NCBI GenBank assembly: GCA_002429325.1
Contig: DIZH01000028.1
Location: 1 to 13,551 of the forward strand
Reading direction: 5' to 3'
Origin: Patescibacteria group bacterium UBA6033
Lineage (GTDB): Bacteria > Patescibacteriota > Minisyncoccia > Phycocordibacterales > Phycocordibacteraceae
DNA length: 13,551 nt
Shown: one piece after another, positions 1 to 6,388 of the stretch
How positions within the stretch are numbered: the first letter of the stretch is position 1
Layout of the letters: every line of letters starts with the position of its first letter
Program-made: the position numbers and the translations under genes
Notes under the pieces: generated by a model
Database searches by the model: none
What the model was told of the DNA's origin: nothing
Seen by the model: only the letters and a program-made list of their open reading frames with translations

Positions 1-182
1 GCGACGATGCCTGGAAGGAAGACGAATGCGGCAATCGCGACGAGCGAACCGCCTGCGATAGCCAAGCCGATATAGGTTTCCGAAAAGAAAGACGAGAGAT
101 ACGATATGAATACGTAGTTGACGAGCGTCGTCACTATCGTCAAGAAGAAATTCCCGAGCGTGAGGGTCGTACGTGCCTGCAT
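1..182 (-). CDS. MFS-like membrane transporter, N-terminal fragment
   Basis: An open minus-strand frame runs from an ATG at 182-180 off the left edge, giving about 60 residues. It begins MQARTTLTLGNFFLT and is almost wholly hydrophobic: one membrane segment around residues 10-30, a short polar turn (FFSETY), then a second segment that is still continuing at the edge. This two-helix start with a Ser-rich short loop resembles the first helices of major facilitator superfamily transporters; the substrate cannot be told. An in-frame ATG at 200-198 would add six residues (MVCSKE), but it lies inside a good extended -10 box (199-191), so 182 is preferred. The gene is divergent from the membrane-protein gene starting at 262, with 79 bases between them. 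Confidence is high that it is coding and moderate for the family. Confidence 0.6.
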   Translation of the reverse strand, partial: MQARTTLTLGNFFLTIVTTLVNYVFISYLSSFFSETYIGLAIAGGSLVAIAAFVFLPGIV

Positions 183-190
183 TTCCTTCG

Positions 191-199
191 AGCATACCA
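191..199 (-). promoter_or_regulatory. extended -10 promoter of the MFS-like gene
   Basis: On the minus strand the bases read TGGTATGCT, an extended -10 (TGn plus a TATAAT-like hexamer, 4 of 6). Its last base is 8 bases from the ATG at 182, so transcription would start at about 182-184 and give a leaderless or nearly leaderless mRNA. No -35 match is visible, as is usual for extended -10 promoters. Confidence 0.4.
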
Positions 200-246
200 T
201 ATGCTGTTGCCACGCTACATCTCGGCGCAGGACTCGGGTACAGGTG

Positions 247-255
247 TGCTACCAT
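247..255 (+). promoter_or_regulatory. extended -10 promoter of the UBA-like membrane protein gene
   Basis: The bases read TGCTACCAT, an extended -10 with a 4-of-6 hexamer. Seven bases past its end is position 262, the A of the ATG, so the message would be leaderless. There is no purine-rich ribosome binding site in the six bases between box and start. Confidence 0.4.
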
Positions 256-261
256 TTTCTT

Positions 262-1779
262 ATGATTAATCCACAACTTGTCGAGTATGTGCGAGGGCAA
301 CTTGCCATGGGCGTATCCCAGGAAGAGATAACTAAAGCGCTTGTCGCGAATAGTTGGCAGGTGACGGATATTAACGACGCATTTGCGGTATTCGCTGGTC
401 CTTCGCCCGTCCCGCAGCCATCCCAGTCGGCGGTTGTATCAGCGCAGGCGCAAGGCGGTATAGCGACTCTCATGCCGGTCGGACAGCTGTTTAGTGAATC
501 GTGGAAATTGTATAAGCGACGATTTCTGGTTTTGGCGACTCTCATAGCCATTCCAGATTTGTTAACTTTGGTTGGTCAGCTGTTTTACTTGAACGGCACT
601 ACGTTAAGTGGCATTTTGTCTCTAATTATATTCTGGCTTGCACTCGCGTCTTTTGTTCCAGCGCTTGCTGGCATTGTTACCGCACTCTCGAGTGATACTA
701 GTTTCTTTGATTCGTTTAGGCAGGGGATGCGGTCTTTTTTCCCTCTGCTTTGGGTCGGCATATTACTTGGTTTAATATTCTGGGGAGGCATGATTATGTT
801 CATCATCCCGGGCGTCATGATGATGGTTTGGTTCAGTTTCTCTGGCTTTACGTTTGTCATTGAGGGAAAACGGGGACTCAATGCTCTCCTACAGAGTCGT
901 GAATATGTGCGCGGATACTGGTGGGCTCTTTTCGGTCGAGTGGTAGTGATGTCAGCCGTCATTCTCATTCCTATATTTGCCGTTCAATATGCGACTACTG
1001 TTGTATTTGGAAAAGCAGTGGCAACAATTACTTATGTTTTAATCTCAATCGTTATTACGCCACTCGGGATGGCCTATTCCTATAAGCTCTATCAAAACAT
1101 GACCGCGCTGAAGCCGGGTCTGGCGGCAACGACGCCGACTTCTGGCCGCGGATTCCTCATCACGAGTGCCATTCTCGGGTTAGTAGCACCCATACTGATT
1201 GCAATCGGTGTGATTTTCCTAATTTCTTCAATGAAAGTCACTACGGGCTCAATGCCAATATCCGCAGCGCCTGCTGCTGAATCATCAGCGACATCGTCTG
1301 TGATGGTACTTGCAGCAACACCATACTTGAACACGACGAATGGCTACAGAATCACGCCACCTGCGGGATGGCAGGGACAGAGTACAGACTCTGTTGGGAG
1401 AAACACTGTAGTTTTCTCTGCACCAGCCCCGAACCTATCCCAAGCGGGTATCACTGTCGTGACTCAAAAGTCGAATACGGCTGTGACTACAAAAGCTCAA
1501 CTTGATGTCGCTGTACAAAAGGTGATAGCTATCTATAAAATAGTCATGCCGAACTTCAAAGTCCTAAGCGAGACTGACTCAAACATCGGTTCAGCTCCTG
1601 CATCACTCGTTCTCTTCACTTCAGATGACAAAAGCGGTGCACAGGTTGAATCTTCGTTGTTACTCGTAGCTAAGGGCAGTCAACTTTACGAAGTGTTTAC
1701 TCAGGCCGCCGGCAGAGACTCAAGTGCTTACGAAGGTCTCTTCCAGAGTGTCATTGCGTCTTTCTCGTTCACTCTCTAA
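262..1779 (+). CDS. multi-spanning membrane protein with UBA-like N-terminus and exported C-terminal domain
   Basis: This 505-residue protein has three parts. Residues 1-45 (starting MINPQLVEYVRGQ, with GVSQEEITKALVANSW and INDAF) look like a UBA/CUE-type three-helix bundle, a module often placed at the N-terminus of Parcubacteria membrane proteins. After a Pro/Gln/Ala linker (46-70), residues 75-325 hold about six or seven membrane segments (roughly 88-108, 116-140, 160-200, 222-245, 252-270, 298-322); the FSESWKLYKRRF entry and the IPGVMMMVWFSFS and REYVRGYWW stretches resemble the GPDPase_memb/YciC-like membrane family. Residues 355-505 (beginning NGYRITPPAGW) form a soluble beta-rich domain, probably outside the membrane, reminiscent of PsbP/DUF1795-like folds. 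The frame is open upstream to 118, but that extension is Cys/Arg-rich, unlike the rest, and overlaps the divergent gene and its promoter, so 262 is chosen. Function is unknown. The gene ends at a terminator shared with RNase J. Confidence 0.8.
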   Translation: MINPQLVEYVRGQLAMGVSQEEITKALVANSWQVTDINDAFAVFAGPSPVPQPSQSAVVSAQAQGGIATLMPVGQLFSESWKLYKRRFLVLATLIAIPDLLTLVGQLFYLNGTTLSGILSLIIFWLALASFVPALAGIVTALSSDTSFFDSFRQGMRSFFPLLWVGILLGLIFWGGMIMFIIPGVMMMVWFSFSGFTFVIEGKRGLNALLQSREYVRGYWWALFGRVVVMSAVILIPIFAVQYATTVVFGKAVATITYVLISIVITPLGMAYSYKLYQNMTALKPGLAATTPTSGRGFLITSAILGLVAPILIAIGVIFLISSMKVTTGSMPISAAPAAESSATSSVMVLAATPYLNTTNGYRITPPAGWQGQSTDSVGRNTVVFSAPAPNLSQAGITVVTQKSNTAVTTKAQLDVAVQKVIAIYKIVMPNFKVLSETDSNIGSAPASLVLFTSDDKSGAQVESSLLLVAKGSQLYEVFTQAAGRDSSAYEGLFQSVIASFSFTL

Positions 1780-1792
1780 CTCAGACACGGTA

Positions 1793-1832
1793 GCAAAAAG
1801 AGAGTCGGCTATATAGCCGACTCTCTTTTTGC
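1793..1832. terminator. bidirectional terminator, perfect 40-base palindrome
   Basis: The two 20-base halves are exact reverse complements. Each strand reads an A-tract, GAGAGTCGGCTAT, then the mirror ending in CTCTTTTTGC, so both strands have a GC-containing stem followed by five Ts. It lies between the stop codons of two convergent genes (1779 and 1848) and can serve both. Confidence 0.92.
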
Positions 1833-1847
1833 TTCTTGAGTTACTCG

Positions 1848-3791
1848 TTACATCCCGATGAGGACGGGGATGACCATCGGCGCCTTGTTCGTACGTGCGA
1901 AGAGGAAGCCTGCGAGCACATCGGTCAGGTTGTTCTTCACGTAATCGAGGTCAATTGGGTTCATACCGTTCGTGGAATCCTCGATAGTCTTCTTGATGAG
2001 CACACGTGCTTCGTTCAATAGGTTCTGAGACTCACGCAAATACACGAAGCCGCGGCTGATGATGTCGGGTGACTTCCGGAGCTTGCCGGTCTTCAGGTTG
2101 ACGCTCGCGATGATGACGAACATGCCATCCTTCGCGAGTGATTGGCGGTCGCGGATAACGACTTCCTGGATATCGCCGATGGTGAAGCCGTCGACGACCA
2201 TCTGTGCCGATGGGACTTTTTGCTTATGCACATTCATGCGTACGCCATCTTCGATGTCGATGACCGTACCGTTGTCGGCAATGATGATATTTTCACGCGG
2301 AAAGCCGGATTGTTCGACTGCTTTGGCGTGGCAAGTGGTCATGGACCGATAGCCGTAGCCTGGCATGAAGAAGGTCGGATGGACTTGCTGGTTCATCCAC
2401 ACGAGCTCGCCCGTATTTCCGTGGCCGGTCGAGTGCACATCCGATGAGCGATAGTGAATGAGCGTTACGCCATGACGGTACAGGTTGTCTTTCAACTTCT
2501 GCACCGCGATTTCGTTGCCCGGAATGACCGATGATGAGAGAACGATAGTATCGCGCTCGTTCAGCGTGATGTATTTGTGCTGGTGCGTCGCGATGCGCAT
2601 CAGGGCAGCAAACTCCTCTCCCTGAGCGCCCGTGGAAAGAATGACAATCTTGTCAGGCGGATAATTGCTGATGTCTTGCGCCGGGATGATAGTGTCCTTG
2701 CTTATCTTCAAGAGGCCTGTCTTTTCAGCAATTTCGAGGTTGTTCTTAATGGAGCGTCCTTCCGTCACTATCTTCTTCCCGTGCTTCTCAGCCGCTTCCA
2801 TGATATGAATCATGCGTTCGAACTGCGATGCGAAGGTGCCGATGATGAGGCGTCCTGAAACCGTCTTAATGATGTCTTCAAGCGTCTGAATGACGCGTAT
2901 CTCAGGGATAGAGAATCCGTCCTTTTCTGCGTTCGTCGAGTCAGCAATGAAGAAGATATTCTTGTCTTTGCCGAGATCGCCCCATGTCTTCACTTCGCGT
3001 GCGGAAGGAATGCTGTCGTTGTGGTCGAGCTTCAAGTCGCCCGATATCACGACGTTGCCTTGAGGTGTTTCGATAGAAGCGCCCATAGAGTCAGGGATAG
3101 AGTGCGTCACGGGGAAGAACTTCACTTTTGTTGAGCCGATAGTAACGGTCTGGCCGACTTCGACGATGACCATTTCAGATTTTGGTACGTCCGGATATTC
3201 TTCCTGGCGTCGCTGGATCATCACCGAGGTGAGCATCTGCGTGTAAATCGGCGGAGTGCCAAAGCGGGGAAGTATGAACGGTATACCGCCGATGTGGTCG
3301 AGGTGGCCGTGCGTGATGACGACGCCCTTCACGCGGCTCGCATTCTTCTCGAGATATTTTGTATTGGGGAGGATATAGTCGACGCCGGGAGAGGCCTCCT
3401 CGGAGACGAATTGGAACCCTGCATCGAAGACAATAATGTCGCCGGTCGCGCCGACTTCGACGGCAATCATATTGCGGCCGACTTCTTCAACGCCGCCAAG
3501 CGGGATGATGCGAACGGACGTCGGTCCTACAGGGTCAGGATAATAGTCGACAGTTGTGTGAGTGCGCGTCGGATTGCTTGCTGGTCGGCGCAGGATCCGC
3601 TGGATGCGGCGTGTCGCGCCACCAGGGCGTGAGGCTCCTCCTGCGCGGGGAGAGCGGCCTCGCCCTCCTTCAAAGGACCTTTTCGGGCGTTCGGCGCCGT
3701 GCGCTGGTTCACGCCTGGGTGCAGACGGAGCTGCCGCAGGGTTTCCTTTCGGAAGTCCTGGCGCGGGAGCGGGTGCTGGTGCTGGATTCAT
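1848..3791 (-). CDS. rnj: ribonuclease J (metallo-beta-lactamase/beta-CASP)
   Basis: This 647-residue protein belongs to the RNase J family, which carries out 5'-3' exonucleolytic and endonucleolytic mRNA decay and rRNA maturation in the cytoplasm. The metallo-beta-lactamase core starts near residue 91 (VRIIPLGGVEEVGRN) and carries H161-G-H163-L-D165-H166, H230 and D252, all metal ligands. The beta-CASP domain (about 280-470) carries HSTGHG (453-458), motif B. Residues 530-647 form the C-terminal domain. Motif C, normally PVHGE with a metal-binding His, reads PGYGYR (477-482): Tyr479 stands where the His is expected, with codon TAC at 2357-2355. The first 85 residues are low-complexity: (AP)4, then an Arg/Gly/Pro-rich stretch, a likely disordered RNA-binding tail; this makes the protein about 90 residues longer than Bacillus RNase J1. 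No Shine-Dalgarno or clear promoter precedes the ATG. The gene lies 63 bases after the solute-binding gene and is probably co-transcribed with it. Confidence 0.93.
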   Translation of the reverse strand: MNPAPAPAPAPGLPKGNPAAAPSAPRREPAHGAERPKRSFEGGRGRSPRAGGASRPGGATRRIQRILRRPASNPTRTHTTVDYYPDPVGPTSVRIIPLGGVEEVGRNMIAVEVGATGDIIVFDAGFQFVSEEASPGVDYILPNTKYLEKNASRVKGVVITHGHLDHIGGIPFILPRFGTPPIYTQMLTSVMIQRRQEEYPDVPKSEMVIVEVGQTVTIGSTKVKFFPVTHSIPDSMGASIETPQGNVVISGDLKLDHNDSIPSAREVKTWGDLGKDKNIFFIADSTNAEKDGFSIPEIRVIQTLEDIIKTVSGRLIIGTFASQFERMIHIMEAAEKHGKKIVTEGRSIKNNLEIAEKTGLLKISKDTIIPAQDISNYPPDKIVILSTGAQGEEFAALMRIATHQHKYITLNERDTIVLSSSVIPGNEIAVQKLKDNLYRHGVTLIHYRSSDVHSTGHGNTGELVWMNQQVHPTFFMPGYGYRSMTTCHAKAVEQSGFPRENIIIADNGTVIDIEDGVRMNVHKQKVPSAQMVVDGFTIGDIQEVVIRDRQSLAKDGMFVIIASVNLKTGKLRKSPDIISRGFVYLRESQNLLNEARVLIKKTIEDSTNGMNPIDLDYVKNNLTDVLAGFLFARTNKAPMVIPVLIGM

Positions 3792-3854
3792 AACAGTGTT
3801 GAGTAGTTAGTCGGGCTTGTAATGGTAATAAACAAACGAAACCCGTACGAAAAA

Positions 3855-5612
3855 TTAACGGCCTTGCTTCGCGAAGAATGGCCACACAGCGTCGGTATAG
3901 CGGTACCACGAGGCGACGGTCGCAAAACGGTCTGACGGCGTGATGATCTGGGGCAGTTCGACGCCTTGAAGGTCCTGAGGAAGGGCATAGATGAAATTTG
4001 GAGCATAGAGGAATGCTGCAGGATAATCAGCGGCTACTGTGTCCTCGATCTTCTGCAGATCTTTCTGGCGAGCCTCCGCATTTGCGGTGCTTCGGGCATC
4101 CTCAAGGAGCGTATCGACGGCCTTATTCACATAGAGCGCGATGTTAAGTCCTGGGTCGTTGCGCTCCTGAGAATCCCAGAATGCATAGAGGTCCTGGTCG
4201 CGGCCGATGACCATGCCGTAGAGGAGTGCGCCATACTTGCGCGGGCGTATCACATTCTGGGACAGGTCGCCGGGTTCATAGAGCTCGATATCAACCGAGA
4301 TGCCGAGCTGTTCCCAATCCGCTTTCACTGCGCTCGCGACATTCTTCAATTCAGGCACGTTCGAGGTGCGGATGGTGATGGTGCTGAGCGTGAGCTTCGC
4401 TTTCGTGTTCACCCACTGACGAGCATTACCGTCATAGGTCCATCCTGCTGACTGAAGCACCTTTGCTGCTGCATCGGGAGTGTCTACTGGCGGCACCGGC
4501 ACTTGCGTGATACCTACTCCTGGCGGCACAGGTCCCATGAGCGGCGTAGCATATCCTCCAAGTACGTCGTGCACGATCGCTCGCCGATCAACGGCGAGAG
4601 AAAGAGCTTTCCGGACTTCTGCGCGCGCATAGACCTGATTGTCGCTTGGATTAAAGAACACGGCGAAGACGCGAGCATAAGGAGCAGTGAGCGCATCCTT
4701 CTGTGGAATGCCGTACGCGCTCTCAACCGCTCCTCCGGTGAGCGCGCTCGTAAGGTCCTCAGTGTTGGCATAGAAGTTGAATTGAATGCCATTCAAGTAC
4801 GGCCGTCCGAGCACGTAATACGGATTTTCGGTGAGAGATACGCTCTGGATCAATCCTGATGCATTGCGTGAGACGTTTGCGATCTTGAATGGACCGCTGC
4901 CTACTGGGTTGGTCTCAAGTGCCGAGAAAGGGAACTCCGTATCCGAGATATTCTGCCAAAGGCGAGATGGCAGTATACCGAGCGTCGTAAGCCCCAAAAA
5001 CGGCGCATACGCTTTGCTGAGCGTGAAACGAACGGTCTCTTTGTCCACTGCCACGACGTTTACTCCCGACCAGTTCGCGTACTCAGGGCTCTTCAATCCA
5101 GGGTCCTGAGCCTTATTCACCGTGAAGGCTACATCATCTGCAGTGACGGCAGAGCCATCTGTGAACTTTGCGTCCTTGCGCAGAGTAAAGGTATACGTCT
5201 TCCCGTCGTCGCTCACGGTATAGCTTTCAGCAAGTACCGGGACAAGCTTTCCTTCTCCTGAGAGTCCCATAAGGCCGGCATAGGTGAGGGTCGACAGGTC
5301 GCGGTCTGCGTCGCTTATGGCAAGCAGCGGATTGATGAACTGCGGATTTCCTAGCTCACCCTCGACGAGGGTCCCGCCATACGTAGGAACTTTCTCCAGG
5401 AGCGACTGTTCGAGCGCATACAGGCTCACGAGGGATGCAATGATGAGGAGGCCAGAGAGCGCATAGAACACTACGCGGTCGCCGGGCGGTAGTCCTTGTA
5501 CGAACGCACTTACGCGGTCAAACAAAGGTACATGCTGTACCCGCTTCAGCTGTTCTCTCCAACTCGCCCCGTTAGAAAGGGCTGGGGAATCCGTGTGCTC
5601 AAGGAAGTCCAT
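3855..5612 (-). CDS. membrane-anchored family 5 (OppA/DppA-like) solute-binding protein
   Basis: This 585-residue protein resembles bacterial extracellular solute-binding proteins of family 5, which capture oligopeptides or similar ligands. Family hallmarks are visible: GGTLVEGELGNPQFINPL near residue 80, the Y-x-x-L motif followed by LAESYTVSDDGKTYTFTLRKDAKFTDG in pieces around 127-153, TADDVAFT (157-164), NPVGSGPFKI, and VRKALSLAVDR. It has no cleavable signal or lipobox Cys. Instead a 47-residue charged cytoplasmic tail is followed by one membrane segment (about 48-66), so the binding domain is tethered outside by an N-terminal anchor. No opp/dpp permease or ATPase is nearby, so transport is unproven; a docking or scavenging role is possible. 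It sits 59 bases after secG and before rnj on the same strand. A 13-bp inverted repeat surrounds its start codon. A weak GGTGA lies about 10 bases before the ATG. Confidence 0.88.
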   Translation of the reverse strand: MDFLEHTDSPALSNGASWREQLKRVQHVPLFDRVSAFVQGLPPGDRVVFYALSGLLIIASLVSLYALEQSLLEKVPTYGGTLVEGELGNPQFINPLLAISDADRDLSTLTYAGLMGLSGEGKLVPVLAESYTVSDDGKTYTFTLRKDAKFTDGSAVTADDVAFTVNKAQDPGLKSPEYANWSGVNVVAVDKETVRFTLSKAYAPFLGLTTLGILPSRLWQNISDTEFPFSALETNPVGSGPFKIANVSRNASGLIQSVSLTENPYYVLGRPYLNGIQFNFYANTEDLTSALTGGAVESAYGIPQKDALTAPYARVFAVFFNPSDNQVYARAEVRKALSLAVDRRAIVHDVLGGYATPLMGPVPPGVGITQVPVPPVDTPDAAAKVLQSAGWTYDGNARQWVNTKAKLTLSTITIRTSNVPELKNVASAVKADWEQLGISVDIELYEPGDLSQNVIRPRKYGALLYGMVIGRDQDLYAFWDSQERNDPGLNIALYVNKAVDTLLEDARSTANAEARQKDLQKIEDTVAADYPAAFLYAPNFIYALPQDLQGVELPQIITPSDRFATVASWYRYTDAVWPFFAKQGR

Positions 5613-5652
5613 GATAGGGAATCACCGCGTTATCGAACTCTTTCTAACGGGG
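5567..5652. repeat. 13-bp perfect inverted repeat around a start codon
   Basis: CCCCGTTAGAAAG at 5567-5579 is the exact reverse complement of CTTTCTAACGGGG at 5640-5652, with 60 bases between. In the minus-strand mRNA, the 5' arm lies in the secG to solute-binding-protein gap and the 3' arm lies in codons 12-16 of the solute-binding protein, so the start codon (5612-5610) and any ribosome site fall in the loop. It may be an RNA switch, an operator, or the termini of a tiny element; which one cannot be decided from one sequence. Confidence 0.75.
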
Positions 5653-5671
5653 TAAAAACCGACCGATTTGC

Positions 5672-5911
5672 TCATGACCCTACCAGAAGGAAGTTCGCTA
5701 TCGCCGCGAGTACGAGGAGAATAGCGATGAGGATTGTCGCATTAAATAGGAACTTTTCAGCGCCACGGCGCTTATAAAAAGTTGATGCGAAATTATCGCC
5801 TCCGAAAGCTCCTCCGAGAGTTGCGCCGCGTCGTTGTAGGACGATGCCAACTATGAGGAGTATTGAGAGGGTTATTTCCGCGTACGGTAGTGCCGATACG
5901 AGTGCCTCCAT
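5672..5911 (-). CDS. secG: preprotein translocase subunit SecG
   Basis: This 79-residue protein is the small SecYEG channel subunit that assists protein export across the cytoplasmic membrane. It shows the SecG layout: a first membrane helix (about 11-26, AEITLSILLIVGIVLQ), the conserved Gly-rich loop RRGATLGGAFGGDN, a basic stretch (YKRRGAEKF), and a second helix (about 56-76). Length is typical (70-80 residues). The start fits an extended -10 box (TGGTAGTCT, 5930-5922) that would place transcription about four bases before the ATG. It is the first gene of a likely secG, solute-binding protein, rnj operon, divergent from groES. The stop is TGA, evidence for the standard bacterial code. Confidence 0.93.
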   Translation of the reverse strand: MEALVSALPYAEITLSILLIVGIVLQRRGATLGGAFGGDNFASTFYKRRGAEKFLFNATILIAILLVLAAIANFLLVGS

Positions 5912-5921
5912 CTGTAGCTCT

Positions 5922-5930
5922 AGACTACCA
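5922..5930 (-). promoter_or_regulatory. candidate extended -10 promoter of secG
   Basis: The minus strand reads TGGTAGTCT. The TGn extension and the T-A-n-n-n-T hexamer fit, but the inner three bases do not match the consensus. A possible -35 TTGCGC lies at 5951-5946 with an 18-base spacer. The predicted start is near 5915, four bases before the ATG. Confidence 0.3.
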
Positions 5931-5960
5931 CGGGGAGGGAATGGGGCGCAAGGGATAGTT

Positions 5961-5999
5961 AAAAACAGAGACCGCCCGACAGAACAGGCGGTTCTCTGT
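5961..5999 (-). terminator. terminator-like hairpin on the minus strand, upstream of secG
   Basis: ACAGAGACCGCC (5965-5976) pairs with GGCGG plus TCTCTGT (5987-5999), leaving one bulged T (5992) and a 10-base loop. Read on the minus strand the stem is followed by TTTTT (5965-5961), the form of an intrinsic terminator; on the plus strand no T-tract follows. No annotated minus-strand gene ends here, so it would stop a short RNA starting in the groES leader, or act as an attenuator before secG. Confidence 0.6.
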
Positions 6000-6001
6000 A
6001 G

Positions 6002-6030
6002 TTGCAGGGAAGTGGGAGTTTCTCTATACT
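6002..6030 (+). promoter_or_regulatory. candidate groESL promoter
   Basis: TTGCAG (6002-6007) and TATACT (6025-6030) are separated by 17 bases, the optimal spacing; the -10 matches 5 of 6 bases and the -35 matches 3 of 6. Transcription would start near 6037, giving a leader of about 41 bases. A second, AT-rich option, TATATA at 6066-6071, would give a leaderless message starting at 6078. Confidence 0.5.
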
Positions 6031-6036
6031 CCCTCT
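6011..6036. promoter_or_regulatory. palindrome over the groESL -10 box, candidate heat-shock operator
   Basis: AGTGGGAGT (6011-6019) and ACTCCCTCT (6028-6036) are reverse complements except for one opposed T/T pair, with an 8-base spacer; the inner six (GGGAGT/ACTCCC) are perfect. The right arm overlaps the -10 TATACT. The size and placement are like a repressor operator, but the sequence is not the CIRCE element bound by HrcA (TTAGCACTC-N9-GAGTGCTAA). Confidence 0.45.
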
Positions 6037-6077
6037 ACGTGGGCGAAGGGTAACTTTTATTCATTTATATATAGAAC

Positions 6078-6386
6078 ATGGCAAAAAAGCTTTCACTCAA
6101 GCCGCTTGGAGACCGCGTGATAGTCAGACCTTTTGAAAAGGAAGGCGAAAAGAAGCTTGCTTCAGGCATTATCATTCCTGAGACTGTCGATAAAGAGAAA
6201 CTTTTGAAAGGGGAAGTGGTGAACGTAGGTCCGGGTTCCCGCAATAGTGCCGGTGAGCGCATCCCAGTCTCCCTGAAATCAGGCGACACTGTCTTTTTCA
6301 AGAAACCGTGGGACGAACCGATTAAAGTTGATGGGGTTGAATACTATGTGCTTCCCGAGGCCGACATTATTCTTATTGAAAACTAA
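6078..6386 (+). CDS. groES: co-chaperonin GroES (Hsp10)
   Basis: This 102-residue protein is the heptameric lid of the GroEL folding chamber in the cytoplasm. It shows the family pattern in order: LKPLGDRVIVRP (7-18), the mobile loop EKEGEKKLASGIIIPET (20-36, with the GroEL-contacting GIII tripeptide region), GEVVNVGPG (45-53), the SGDTVFFKKPW stretch, and the C-terminal ILIEN. Length is near the usual 95-100, with a slightly longer internal region. The start has no Shine-Dalgarno. It is the first gene of a two-gene operon; groEL starts two bases after its stop. Regulation probably acts at the palindrome in the promoter. Confidence 0.96.
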   Translation: MAKKLSLKPLGDRVIVRPFEKEGEKKLASGIIIPETVDKEKLLKGEVVNVGPGSRNSAGERIPVSLKSGDTVFFKKPWDEPIKVDGVEYYVLPEADIILIEN

Positions 6387-6388
6387 TC

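Noticed and set aside
183..200. Upstream ATG (200) for the MFS-like gene
   Set aside because: It lies inside the extended -10 box; the start at 182 fits a leaderless transcript. It cannot be fully excluded.
118..261. N-terminal extension of the UBA-like membrane protein to an upstream ATG
   Set aside because: The added 48 residues are Cys/Arg/Thr-rich and unlike the rest, overlap the divergent MFS-like gene and both promoters, and the UBA-like module begins cleanly at 262.
3294..3632. Plus-strand open frames within rnj
   Set aside because: They are antisense frames kept open by the GC-rich codon pattern of rnj, with no domain or promoter.
3792..3854. Terminator between the solute-binding gene and rnj
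   Set aside because: A TTTTT run is present after the stop codon, but no GC-rich stem precedes it; only a 6-base CGTACG palindrome lies beside it.
6002..6077. CIRCE element in front of groES
   Set aside because: Neither the TTAGCACTC arm nor its complement is present; the palindrome found is a different sequence.
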